64,000 bases of DNA from Amycolatopsis sp. 2-15 (GTDB taxonomy: Bacteria; Actinomycetota; Actinomycetes; Mycobacteriales; Pseudonocardiaceae), in the NCBI RefSeq assembly GCF_030285625.1, contig NZ_CP127294.1:1-64000 (forward strand). Reading direction: 5' to 3'. The stretch's first letter is position 1; every line of letters starts with the position of its first letter. Below are positions 35,128-43,728 of this stretch, one piece after another. The translations under genes and the position numbers were made by a program. The notes under the pieces are model-generated. The model was not told where the DNA came from. It saw nothing but the letters and a program-made list of their open reading frames with translations, and made no database searches.

Positions 35128-35769
35128 CTACATCATCGCGGCGAACATCGTAGCCATGCCCGCCGCCATCAGGGCCTGGGTGGCGATGGTGAGCTGGGCC
35201 CGGCCCGAGGCGGGTGGCTTGGTGCGGCGGCGCGCGAGGAGCTCCGAGAGCCACCAAGCGCCGGCCACGGCGGAGCCGATGGTGAGCACCCAGTTGAGCA
35301 TCGTGACGAGCGGTGGGGTGCCGGCGGGGGCTTCCACAACAGACACTACAGACATAGGCATTCCGGGCATGTGCATAGCAGGCATCGAAGAACCGTGGTC
35401 GCTGCCGGCACCGGTGACGGAAACCGGTGCCGGCAGCAGGCCGTCGGTCATCAACGCGTACATCCAGGCCATCGCGAGCATCATCAGAGCGTGGTAGGAG
35501 CTCGACCGGCGGTGCTCCGCGGTCCGTGCCGCGACGGCGGTGAACCAGACCGCCGCCAGTAAGAACAACACCAAGGGCCCCGTCGTCGGCAGGTCGGCAC
35601 CGCGCGGCCACGCCATCAACGCCATGGCGAGAGCCATGAGCGCGTGTAAGGAATGCACGACGACGCCCCGCCAAGGAAGGCGGCCGACGGCGATTCCGTG
35701 CACGCGCTCTGTCGCGCAGAGAGCGAAGAGCGCGGTGACGACCCACCGCACAACGAGGTCCTGGATCAT
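35128..35769 (-). CDS. DUF5134 integral membrane protein with Met/His-rich loop
   Basis: 213 aa, starting at ATG 35769 in a TGATG overlap with the stop of the alpha/beta hydrolase, so translation is coupled. Five to six hydrophobic helices (LVVRWVVTALFALCATERVH, LHALMALAMALMAWP, ...). The central loop GSDHGSSMPAMHMPGMPM is rich in Met and His, the kind of sequence that binds copper. DUF5134 proteins are actinobacterial and of unknown role, sometimes near copper proteins. As last gene of a P450 operon its task is unclear. Confidence 0.8.
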   Translation of the reverse strand: MIQDLVVRWVVTALFALCATERVHGIAVGRLPWRGVVVHSLHALMALAMALMAWPRGADLPTTGPLVLFLLAAVWFTAVAARTAEHRRSSSYHALMMLAMAWMYALMTDGLLPAPVSVTGAGSDHGSSMPAMHMPGMPMSVVSVVEAPAGTPPLVTMLNWVLTIGSAVAGAWWLSELLARRRTKPPASGRAQLTIATQALMAAGMATMFAAMM

Positions 35770-36677
35770 CAGCCGATGACACGGCTGACGTGGCCGGTGA
35801 TCAGCGAGTACATCCGGCGGATCGTGTCCGTCTCGTCCGTCATGATGTCGTAGCCGTGGTCCACATCGGACACCTCGACGTATTCGGCAAGCGCGCCGGC
35901 CACCTCGAGTTTCGCCGCGTACTGCTTGGCCTCGTTGCGCAGCCGGTCGTATTCCGCGGTGATGACCAGGGCCGGCGCGATGCCCGTGATGCCGTCGGCG
36001 TTGTCGCCCCAGGCCGGGGAGACGAAGCGGTGACGGCGCAGAGCGCGGTCGGGCACGTAGGCGGTGTCGAAGACCTCGCAGAGCCACGGCTGCAGCACCG
36101 CTTTCGAGCCCAGCGGGGTCGGCTTGCGGGAAGGCGGGGTGACGATGTCGAGCGGCGGGTAGTGCAGGACTTGCAACGAGATGGCGGGCCCGCCGTTCTC
36201 CAGCGCCATCCGCGACACGGCCGCGGACAGGTTGCCGCCCGCGCTCTGGCCGCCCACGCACAAGCGGGTGCCGTCCCAGTCCCGCTCCGGTTCCGAGGCC
36301 CAGCTGACCACGTCGTAGAACTGTTCGACGGGCGTGGGGAACCGCGTCTGCGGGGCCAAAGCGTAGTCGGTGTTGAGCACGACGACGTTGGCGTTGGCGG
36401 CGAGGAACCGGCACCAGGCGTCGTCCTGTTGCCGCTGCCCCACGACGAAGCCGCCGCCGTGGGCGTTGACGTACACGCCGGGGACACCGACCGGGGACGG
36501 CGGGAAGTACAGCGTCGCGGCGACCGGACCGTGGCGAGTTTCGACCCTGACGTAGGTGGTACGGACAACGATTTCAGGGAACCGAGGTTCGCCGGCGGGA
36601 TGGATCGCCGAGTTGATCTTGGCGGCGAACCTGCGGGCGACGATGTCGGCCACCGGCCTTCGCGACAGTACTGACAT
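35769..36677 (-). CDS. Alpha/beta hydrolase (HSL-type esterase)
   Basis: 302 aa from ATG 36677. It carries the oxyanion motif NAHGGGFV, the nucleophile elbow GGQSAGGNLS (Ser about 158), a catalytic Asp in ITAEYDRLRNE and His in DVDHGYD: the full set of the hormone-sensitive-lipase family. It cleaves small carboxylic esters in the cytosol. It is fifth gene of the reductase-P450-MoaF-cupin-hydrolase-DUF5134 operon, with 37 bp to the cupin. It may open an ester or lactone product of the P450 step. Confidence 0.9.
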   Translation of the reverse strand: MSVLSRRPVADIVARRFAAKINSAIHPAGEPRFPEIVVRTTYVRVETRHGPVAATLYFPPSPVGVPGVYVNAHGGGFVVGQRQQDDAWCRFLAANANVVVLNTDYALAPQTRFPTPVEQFYDVVSWASEPERDWDGTRLCVGGQSAGGNLSAAVSRMALENGGPAISLQVLHYPPLDIVTPPSRKPTPLGSKAVLQPWLCEVFDTAYVPDRALRRHRFVSPAWGDNADGITGIAPALVITAEYDRLRNEAKQYAAKLEVAGALAEYVEVSDVDHGYDIMTDETDTIRRMYSLITGHVSRVIG

Positions 36678-36714
36678 GAATCCTCGTCTCGTTTCGATCC
36701 GGTCGCGGCGACGG

Positions 36715-37125
36715 TCAGCCCTGGTGCTGCCGGGCGCTCGGGTGACGCAGGTGATCGCGGGCCACGATCTCCTCCGGCTCCAGCATCGTGATCATCTCCA
36801 CGCCGGGAGCGCAGATGCACACGGCGACGAACCGCGCCCACGAGTCCGGGTCCGGGTTCGCGACCTGGTAGTGCACGACGTCACCACCGGGCTCCCAGAA
36901 CGCCTCCCCCGCAACGATTTCCCGCGGCTCCTCGCCTTCCAGCTCGAAGAAGATCTTGCCTTCCGTCACATAACCGAACACCGGTCCGGAGTGGCGGTGC
37001 GGCGCGAGCCCCGGGTCGGCCGGCGGGAGTTCGACGAGCTGCGTCATCGCGTGCGAGCCCTCGGGAATCGTGGGCGGAGTGGCGTGGAGGAGATCGGTGA
37101 CCTTGACGTTTCCCTTGGCCAGCAT
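36715..37125 (-). CDS. Cupin domain protein
   Basis: 136 aa from ATG 37125 with aaagga upstream. A single cupin barrel: motif 1 APHRHSGPVFGYVTEGKIFF, with two His, and motif 2 AFWEPGGDVVHYQV with a further His; these would bind a metal. The role could be dioxygenase, isomerase or ligand binder. It lies 49 bp after the MoaF-like gene in the P450 operon. Confidence 0.85.
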   Translation of the reverse strand: MLAKGNVKVTDLLHATPPTIPEGSHAMTQLVELPPADPGLAPHRHSGPVFGYVTEGKIFFELEGEEPREIVAGEAFWEPGGDVVHYQVANPDPDSWARFVAVCICAPGVEMITMLEPEEIVARDHLRHPSARQHQG

Positions 37126-37174
37126 GGCTGTTCCTTTCCTCAGGGACCAGCGCGAGGTGCGCCCGGTCCGATGT

Positions 37175-37906
37175 TCAGACCGTGGTTGCGGTGTGGCCCA
37201 GCAATTCGCCGGCCGCACCGAAGGTGGACTGCGTCGGCCGTTCGCCGGTCCGGTCCAGCCCGAAGACGGCCCCGTATGCGCGCAGGGCCGCGAGGTCGCG
37301 GTGGTCGGCGATGGTGACCGAGGCCGAGGGGACCGCCGTTTCCCGCGAGGCGAGGACGTAGATCTCTGGCCGTAGTTCATACGTCGTGCACTCGTCGGTA
37401 CCGGCGAGCCCGGCCGCGGGGCCGGCCAGGCAGCGCCACGAGTACGAACCCGGTTCGAGGTGGACGTGCTCGTAGCGGCTTCCGTCGCCGTAGGTCCACC
37501 GCACTCGCCGGCCCAGGAGCGCGGCCGTGGACGCCGGTTCCGTCCCGCTCGTCGCCAGGCCCTCGATGAGGCCCGGCAGGAACGTGTGCCGCACCCTGGT
37601 CCGGTCTTCGGCCGGCTCCCCGATCGTGCTCACGACGGCCAGACTGCGTCCGTGGTCGAAGTCCAGGATGAGGCTGACGGCCACGTTGGGCACGTCCACC
37701 CGGTGGTGGAACTGCGTGTACACCAGCCCTTCCGCGATCTCGAAGGCCTCGTAGTCGTCGCGCCCCGACACCACCGGGTGCGGGTCACCGGGCCCGGGTT
37801 CGTAGCTCCACTCGACGATCGTCGCGCCGAACCGGTGCGACACGCGACTGCCGTGCGAGTTCGTGAACACGATCTCGCCCCCGGCCACGCTGGAGTTTCT
37901 GGTCAT
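37175..37906 (-). CDS. MoaF-like two-domain lipocalin-type protein
   Basis: 243 aa from ATG 37906. It has N- and C-terminal MoaF halves: EIVFTNSHGSRVSHRFGATI, GLVYTQFHHRVDVPNVAVSL, then RRVRWTYGDGSRYEHVHL, YSWRCLAGPAAGLAGTDEC and ASVTIADHRDLAALRAYGAV. Despite the name, MoaF is not a core molybdopterin enzyme; relatives occur in catabolic operons and are thought to bind small aromatic or phenolic ligands in a beta-barrel. Genes on both sides are 39-49 bp away, so co-expression is nearly certain. Catalytic role unknown. Confidence 0.75.
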   Translation of the reverse strand: MTRNSSVAGGEIVFTNSHGSRVSHRFGATIVEWSYEPGPGDPHPVVSGRDDYEAFEIAEGLVYTQFHHRVDVPNVAVSLILDFDHGRSLAVVSTIGEPAEDRTRVRHTFLPGLIEGLATSGTEPASTAALLGRRVRWTYGDGSRYEHVHLEPGSYSWRCLAGPAAGLAGTDECTTYELRPEIYVLASRETAVPSASVTIADHRDLAALRAYGAVFGLDRTGERPTQSTFGAAGELLGHTATTV

Positions 37907-37945
37907 GGGTGCTTTCTCCGTTCTTCGTCGGACCGCGGACACCGG

Positions 37946-39238
37946 TCAGCTGAGGACGGGGTTCTTTTCGACGTCCCAGCTGACGTGCAGCGATTCCGGG
38001 CCCCGGAACGAGGTGTTGGGCACGTAGTGGAACTCCTGGTGGTCGAGAGTCATGTGCGGCAGGCGCCGCGTCAGCTCCTCGAGGTAGATGACCATCTCGA
38101 GCCGCGCGAGGTGGTTGCCAAGGCACATGTGCGTGCCGGCACCGAAAGCGATGTGCGCCTTGGCATCCCGGTCGATGTCGAACCGTTCGGGCTCCTCGAA
38201 CACCGCGTCGTCCTGGTTCGCCGACGCGATCACCATGAGGATCTTCGCTCCGGCGGGAATCGTCACGTCGCCGACACGCACGTCTTCCTTCGCGATCCGG
38301 CGCCAGGCGGCCACGGAGGGGTTGAGCCGCAGGCATTCCTCGACCGCGCCGGGGATCAGCGCCGGCTGCGCGCACAGGCGATCCCACTGGTCGCGGTTCC
38401 TCAGCAGCGTCACGACCGCGTTCGCGGTGGCGTTCGTCGTGGTTTCGTGGGCCGCCATCGCGCCGCCCATGACATTGGTCTGCAGCCAGGTGTCGGAGAT
38501 GACGTCCGGGTGTTCGCGCTGCATCTTGATCGCGTGGCCCAGCCAGCCGGGCGGGTCGTCGAGCTCCTTGAGCTTCCCGATCACGCGCTCACCCATCGCC
38601 CAGAACTGGCCGAGCCCGTCGGCGGCCCGCACCTGCTCCTCGGGACTCGGCCGTCCCCAGACGAACTCGGTCATCGACGTGGCCAGCCTGCGTACGGTGT
38701 CGACGTCCTCCTCAGGAATCCCCAGGAACTGCAACGCGACCAGACACGGGATGTCCCAGAGCATGTCGGCGATGAGATCGGCGTGGCCGCGCTCGACGAA
38801 CCGGTCGATGTAGTCGTTCGTCGTCTGCCGGATGTAGGAGGCGAGAGGGTCGATCCGATCGGGCATGAACGCCGGAGCGTTCAGCCGGCGGTACTGCCGG
38901 TGCATCGGCGGGTCGGAGTCCGCGAGAACGGGGCAGGGCGCGAAGCCGTATTTCTCGAGTTGCGCGCCCGCCGCTTCGGAAGGGGGTGTGACCGGCGTCA
39001 GCGTAATGGCCGCGGAGAACTTGTTGAACTGGCTGAAAACAGATTTGACGTCTTCGTGTCGCGTGACGACCCAGTAGTCCGAGTCGTCGTTGTAGAACAC
39101 CGGCTGGCTCTCGCGAGCCCAAGCCAACGAGGCTCCCGGGTTCTCCTGGTATTCACGGTCGAAGAACGAGAAACCCGCGGTGGTGTGCGCGACCGGGCAC
39201 CCGGTCGCCGGTTCGTTGCTGCTGACAGCGCTGTCCAT
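37946..39238 (-). CDS. Cytochrome P450, CYP116-like
   Basis: 430 aa from ATG 39238. I-helix GGAMAAHETTTNATANA, ExxR in EECLRL, and haem loop FGAGTHMCLGNHLAR with the Cys thiolate near residue 369. The whole length resembles the haem domain of P450RhF/CYP116B as I remember it: YWVVTRHEDVKSVF, DEMLW-like IADMLWDIPCLVALQFLGIP, AAWRRIAKEDVRVGDV, VPNTSFRGPESLHVSWD. In those enzymes a reductase is fused to the C-terminus; here the protein stops at the natural end of the haem domain, and the reductase is the upstream gene 26 bp away. It would hydroxylate or dealkylate a small, probably aromatic, substrate. Confidence 0.92.
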   Translation of the reverse strand: MDSAVSSNEPATGCPVAHTTAGFSFFDREYQENPGASLAWARESQPVFYNDDSDYWVVTRHEDVKSVFSQFNKFSAAITLTPVTPPSEAAGAQLEKYGFAPCPVLADSDPPMHRQYRRLNAPAFMPDRIDPLASYIRQTTNDYIDRFVERGHADLIADMLWDIPCLVALQFLGIPEEDVDTVRRLATSMTEFVWGRPSPEEQVRAADGLGQFWAMGERVIGKLKELDDPPGWLGHAIKMQREHPDVISDTWLQTNVMGGAMAAHETTTNATANAVVTLLRNRDQWDRLCAQPALIPGAVEECLRLNPSVAAWRRIAKEDVRVGDVTIPAGAKILMVIASANQDDAVFEEPERFDIDRDAKAHIAFGAGTHMCLGNHLARLEMVIYLEELTRRLPHMTLDHQEFHYVPNTSFRGPESLHVSWDVEKNPVLS

Positions 39239-39264
39239 GGGCAGCCTTCCTCTTCGATGTGCGA

Positions 39265-40281
39265 TCAGAGATCGAGCTGGATCTTCGGGCACGCGGCTCG
39301 GCTGATGCAGATCATCAACGTGCTGTTCTCTTCCTGCTCCGCGGGACTGAGAACCGAGTCGCGGTGGTCCGCCCGGCCCGACACGATGTTCGTTTCACAG
39401 GTCCCGCACGTGCCTTCCGAGCAGGAGAACGGTGCCGGGATGCCGGCCGCCCGCGCGACGCCGAGAATCGAATCCTCCGGCCCGACTGAAACGGTGATTC
39501 CGCTTCGCACGAATTCGACTTCGAAATTGTCGAGGACGGTATCGTCGAGCTGGCTCCTGGGCGTGAACCGCTCCAGGTGGATCTGGCCGGCGATTCCGAG
39601 ATCCGCGGCCATCGCCTCCACCGCGCACAGCAGCCCTTCCGGGCCGCACACGTACACCGCGGTACCGGACGCGACTCCGGCGAGGATGCCCGCCAGATCG
39701 ATGCGGCCGTGCGTGTCCTCCGGAACCAGGGTCACGCCGTCGCGGTGAGCCTGCAACAGGTCGTCGGCGAACGCCATGTTGCCCCGGCTGCGGCCGCCGT
39801 AGACCAACGACCACTCGGCGCCCGCCCGATCGACCGACTCGATCATCGGGAGGATCGGGGTGATGCCGATTCCGCCGGCGATGAACAGGTACCGGGGTGC
39901 TTCGACGAGCCGGAAGTTGTTGCGTGGCCCCCGAACGGTGATGCTTTCGCCTTCACGCACTTCCTGGTGGACCAGTGCGGAGCCGCCGCGGCCGTCGGGC
40001 TGGTACAGCACGCTCACCTGCCACGAACGAAGGTCGCTCGGCTTGCCGCACAGGGAGTACTGCCGGACCAGGTCCGGTCCGAGGACGAGGTCGATGTGCG
40101 CCCCCGGCGTCCACGCGGGGAGGTCACGACCGTCGGAGCGGACGAGGGTCACCTGCGTGATGGTGTCGGTGATCGGCGTCTTCGCCTTGACCTCCATCAC
40201 GAGGTCGTCGTGCGCCTGGTTCCCGGGGTCCGCCCACCGGGGCTGTTGACCGGAGTGTCCGGCCTCGAACGGCGATGCCAT
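39265..40281 (-). CDS. Phthalate-dioxygenase-type reductase (FMN, NADH, 2Fe-2S)
   Basis: 338 aa from ATG 40281 with gaaggag 6 bases upstream. Domains in order: flavin barrel (WTPGAHIDLVLGPDLVRQYS, SITVRGPRNNFRL), NAD-binding fold (LFIAGGIGITPILPM, AVYVCGPEGLL), and C-terminal plant-type ferredoxin with CSEGTCGTCETN and a distal Cys (ICISRAAC). This PDR/VanB architecture matches the reductase half of P450RhF. It passes electrons from NADH via FMN and the 2Fe-2S centre to the P450 encoded directly downstream. It is first gene of the six-gene operon. Confidence 0.93.
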   Translation of the reverse strand: MASPFEAGHSGQQPRWADPGNQAHDDLVMEVKAKTPITDTITQVTLVRSDGRDLPAWTPGAHIDLVLGPDLVRQYSLCGKPSDLRSWQVSVLYQPDGRGGSALVHQEVREGESITVRGPRNNFRLVEAPRYLFIAGGIGITPILPMIESVDRAGAEWSLVYGGRSRGNMAFADDLLQAHRDGVTLVPEDTHGRIDLAGILAGVASGTAVYVCGPEGLLCAVEAMAADLGIAGQIHLERFTPRSQLDDTVLDNFEVEFVRSGITVSVGPEDSILGVARAAGIPAPFSCSEGTCGTCETNIVSGRADHRDSVLSPAEQEENSTLMICISRAACPKIQLDL

Positions 40282-40435
40282 GGGGACTCCTTCGGATTTC
40301 GCCGGGTGCCCCGACGTGTGCTTCGTTGCACCACCGCACGTCGGCGCCTCGGCCGGTTCGCGCGTCGCTGACTGGCAGCCCTTGTAATCTCGGTCACTGT
40401 GGGACCACGCACATGGGGGAGATCACGGGGGGCGG

Positions 40436-40458
40436 TACGGAAGTTACGGATGTCCGTA
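40436..40458. promoter_or_regulatory. Repeated TACGGA half-sites upstream of the P450 operon
   Basis: tacgga occurs at 40436-40441 and 40445-40450, and its complement tccgta at 40453-40458; the last two form an inverted repeat tacggatgtccgta. It lies 155 bp upstream of the reductase start and 168 bp before the DinB gene. It may be the operator of the operon. The whole gap 40282-40625 holds no gene. Confidence 0.4.
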
Positions 40459-40625
40459 TCGGGAATTGCCGGCGTAGCGGCTTTGACCAGCGCGGTCTAG
40501 TGGTGCAACGGAATGTGTCGGGGACGTACGACGAGACGAGACGGGCCGGGTCCACCGCGTCTTGCGGGTGTTCGGGCCGGGAATCCACAGAGTTCCTTGC
40601 GGGCCGGATGCGGAGCTGTTGGTGC

Positions 40626-41228
40626 ATGCTCGTACTCGTGATCGATGATTTCGCGAAGGAGTACCTGCACGGTGACCTGCGCGAGATCCGCGAGGTGATG
40701 CTCGCGAAGCTCGACAGGCTGTCCGAGTACGACATCCGTCGTCCCCTGACCTCGACCGGAACCAACCTCCTCGGCCTGGTCAAGCACCTGTCGGTGTGGG
40801 AGTCCCGGTACTTCGGCGAGGTCTTCGGTCGGCCGTTCCCCGAGTCCTTCCCCCGCTGGGACGACCTCGAACAGCGTGGTACCGACATGTGGGCGACCGA
40901 GCACGAAACACGCGAGGAGATCACCAGCCGCTACCAACGCGTCTGGGAAAACTCCGACGCGACAATCGGTGCTCTCGCCATCGACTCACCCGGCTACGTG
41001 CCCTGGTGGCCACGTCCTGACGTGATGCTGTTCAACGTTCTGGTCCACGTGCTCACGGAGACCAGTCGCCACGCCGGGCACGCCGACATCCTCCGCGAAC
41101 AGCTGGACGGCGAGGTCGAGATGGACGCGGAAGGCCTGGCCCGGCGGGGGCAGGACGCGGCCTTCTGGGAGAGCCGGTGCGCGGAAATCGAGCGAGCGGC
41201 CAAAGCGGCTGATCCAGCCACGGCCTGA
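40626..41228 (+). CDS. DinB/DUF664 family protein
   Basis: 200 aa from ATG 40626; GTG 40638 is an alternative. Four-helix bundle of the DinB/DUF664 type: LREIREVMLAKLDRLSEYDI, TSTGTNLLGLVKHLSVWESR with a His, and VLVHVLTETSRHAGHADILR with two more His that complete the usual metal triad. Members include mycothiol-dependent maleylpyruvate isomerases and other thiol transferases (bacillithiol/mycothiol S-transferases). In this host mycothiol is the likely thiol. Divergent from the P450 operon; a role in detoxifying its intermediates is possible. Confidence 0.85.
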   Translation: MLVLVIDDFAKEYLHGDLREIREVMLAKLDRLSEYDIRRPLTSTGTNLLGLVKHLSVWESRYFGEVFGRPFPESFPRWDDLEQRGTDMWATEHETREEITSRYQRVWENSDATIGALAIDSPGYVPWWPRPDVMLFNVLVHVLTETSRHAGHADILREQLDGEVEMDAEGLARRGQDAAFWESRCAEIERAAKAADPATA

Positions 41229-41313
41229 CCGGTTCGAATGGGGCCAGATAGTCCAGGCCAACTCGGGCGCCGCCGGACAAGCGGACCCGGCCTGGCTCGT
41301 ATGGTGGGTCCGG

Positions 41314-43614
41314 TCAGAGCGACTGGGCGACGTACCAAGATGCGATCTGGCTGCGCGAGCTGAATCCCAGGCGCGTCATGATGTTGTCGATGTGGCTCTC
41401 CACCGTGCGTGCGGAGATCACCAGAGCCGCGGCGATCTGGGGGCTGGTCAGCCCTTTCGAGATCAGCGCCGCTATTTCCTGTTGCCGGCTGGTGAGCGCG
41501 GGCGGTTCGTCGCCGGCGGTCCGCTCGGCGATCTGTTCCGCCAAAGCGTAGGCGATGATTCCCGTCGGAGATCGCTTGGCCCCGGTCTCGATCGCGGTGG
41601 TCAGGGCGCGGGCCGGCATGGTCTGTTCGAGGCGAGCGAGGCAGGCGGAGTGGTAGCCGGTGAGCTTCGACCCGAACGCCACCAGTTCCGTACCCGTGCG
41701 CTGCCAAAGGCTTCGGGCGCCGCCGAGCAGTTGTGCCGCTCGCTCGCACTGACCGGTCGACCCCGCGATCCAGGCCAGGAGCTCGGTCATCAACGCGGTG
41801 CCCAAGGACGGATTGAAATCGCGGTGGTCGCGAAGCGCGTCAACCGCAGTCGTCTGCGCCGCGGCGCAGTCGCCTCGTAGCCATTGGTCGAGGCCCTGGC
41901 TCCACTTCAGGTAGGAACGCGCCCAGCGTTCGTCCCGCCGGCGGCACACGGTCAGCGCCGACGTGCTGACGGCCATCGAGTCCGCGCTGCGGCCGGCGAG
42001 GGAAAGCGTGACGGCGTACTCGAAGGACGCCATCAGCCATTCCGGGGTCTCGCCGACGTCGGCGAGCTCTCGCAGTGCGACCTCGAAGTGCCGCTCGGCC
42101 TCGGTGAGGTCGCCCCGAAGCTGCGCGGCGAGTCCCCGTAGCCCACGGCACTGGGCGGCCGCATCCGCCAGGTGGAGCCGCGCTGCCAGCGCTTCGCACT
42201 CGTCGAGGCGCTGCGCGGCTGCCGCCTGGTCGCCTTGGAGCAGGCCTACCCTCGCGGCGACCCACAGCGCTTTCGCCCGAGCCGAGCTGGTCACTCGGTC
42301 GCCTTCCGGCGCGTCGAGCGCCTCATCCGCCCAGCTGCGGCCCTCGGCGATGTACCCGTCGGCGTACCAGCGGTAACGTAGTCCGGCGACCAGATCGAGC
42401 TGGTAGTTGCCGCCCGGGGCGGCGGTTTCGAAGGCGGCGCGGAGGTTTTCCCGCTCGACGCGCATCCACTTGGCCGAGGCGGCCTGGCCGGGCCCGCTCC
42501 ACGAACGTTCCAGATCCTTGACCACGTCGAGGAAGTACTGCCGGTGACGGACGCGGAAGCGCGCCGAGTCGCCCGTGCGCTCGAGGACCTCCGCGCCGTA
42601 CGCGCGGATGGTCTCCAGCATCCGGAAACGCCTCGACGATTCCTGGTGCTCCACGTTCAACACGGACTGGTTCACCAGGGAGCTCAGGAGATCGAGCGTG
42701 GGACCGCCGTCGTCGCCACACACGCCTTCGGCCGCCGTCAGGTCGAAACTGCCCGCGAAAACGGAGAGGCGCGCCCACAGCCGGCGTTCCGCTTCCGTGC
42801 AGAGGTCGAAACTCCAGTCCACGAGCGACCGGAGGGTCTGCTGGCGCGGCGCGGCCGATCGGCTGCCGGTGGTGAGCAGCCCGAACCGGTCCGACAACCG
42901 GTCCAGGATCTGGTCGAGCGAAAGGATGCGCATCCGGGCGACCGCCAGCTCGATGGCCAGCGGAATTCCCTCCAGCTGAATGCACAACCGCGCTGCGGCG
43001 GCGGCATTGTGCTCGCCAAGGACGAACCCGGGAGACGCGGCCACGGCCCGTTCCTGGAGCAGCCGGATCGACTCGAACTGCGCCAGGGACTCGAGACTGA
43101 CCGGCTCCGCGTCATCGGGCACGGTGAGCGGAGGCACCGGGTAGAGCAGCTCTTCCGTCACGGTCAACGACGTTCGCGTGGTGACCAGAATTCGAGCCGC
43201 CGGCGCATGCCGCAGTACTTCGTGGACGACGCGGGCGGCCCCGGCGAGAACGTGTTCGCAGTTGTCGAGGATGAGCAGGATCTCGCGATCGCGAAGGTGG
43301 TCGATCAGCTTCGCGGTGGCGTCGCGATTCGACTGGTCCGCGATCCCCAGCGCGTGGATGACCGCCGCCGGCACATCGCCTCCGTCCGAGACGGACGCGA
43401 GTTCGACGAAGTACACGCCGTTTTCGAAAAGGTGGTTCATCTCGTCGGCGAACTGCAACGCCAACCGGGTCTTGCCCACTCCCCCCGGGCCGATCAAGCT
43501 CACGAGCCGGCCGGCCGAGAGCCGGTCGCGGATTTCCTTGCGCTGCTGACGCCGGCCGACGAAGCTGGTCGCGGTGAAGGGAACGTTGCCACCACGAGCT
43601 CTCGCCTTGGCCAC
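41314..43614 (-). CDS. Large LuxR regulator with P-loop ATPase and TPR-like region
   Basis: 766 aa. The N-terminal NTPase of STAND type has Walker A GPGGVGKTRLAL (about residue 41), Walker B EILLILDNCEHVL and RILVTTRTSL. The middle (about 330-650) is helical, repeat-like and Ala/Arg-rich. The C-terminus is a LuxR helix-turn-helix (LTSRQQEIAALISKGLTSPQ, ARTVESHIDNIMTRLGF). Such proteins (related to the Rv0386/Rv1358 group of mycobacteria) act as ligand-switched activators. Neighbours on the same strand (MBL/MscR) are beyond 110 bp, so its target is not obvious. Confidence 0.88.
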   Translation of the reverse strand: MAKARARGGNVPFTATSFVGRRQQRKEIRDRLSAGRLVSLIGPGGVGKTRLALQFADEMNHLFENGVYFVELASVSDGGDVPAAVIHALGIADQSNRDATAKLIDHLRDREILLILDNCEHVLAGAARVVHEVLRHAPAARILVTTRTSLTVTEELLYPVPPLTVPDDAEPVSLESLAQFESIRLLQERAVAASPGFVLGEHNAAAAARLCIQLEGIPLAIELAVARMRILSLDQILDRLSDRFGLLTTGSRSAAPRQQTLRSLVDWSFDLCTEAERRLWARLSVFAGSFDLTAAEGVCGDDGGPTLDLLSSLVNQSVLNVEHQESSRRFRMLETIRAYGAEVLERTGDSARFRVRHRQYFLDVVKDLERSWSGPGQAASAKWMRVERENLRAAFETAAPGGNYQLDLVAGLRYRWYADGYIAEGRSWADEALDAPEGDRVTSSARAKALWVAARVGLLQGDQAAAAQRLDECEALAARLHLADAAAQCRGLRGLAAQLRGDLTEAERHFEVALRELADVGETPEWLMASFEYAVTLSLAGRSADSMAVSTSALTVCRRRDERWARSYLKWSQGLDQWLRGDCAAAQTTAVDALRDHRDFNPSLGTALMTELLAWIAGSTGQCERAAQLLGGARSLWQRTGTELVAFGSKLTGYHSACLARLEQTMPARALTTAIETGAKRSPTGIIAYALAEQIAERTAGDEPPALTSRQQEIAALISKGLTSPQIAAALVISARTVESHIDNIMTRLGFSSRSQIASWYVAQSL

Positions 43615-43728
43615 GGCGCCTCCACGGGTCGGCTGAACGATCAGGCAAGCGCTGCCCGGTCGACGGTTCTGCCCATGATGAGTTCGAACCCGATGGGGGT
43701 CAACCTGCGCCCGTGGTGCCCGGCCCGC

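Noticed and set aside
37460..39748. 762-codon plus-strand frame
   Set aside because: Antisense to MoaF-like, P450 and reductase genes, all well supported.
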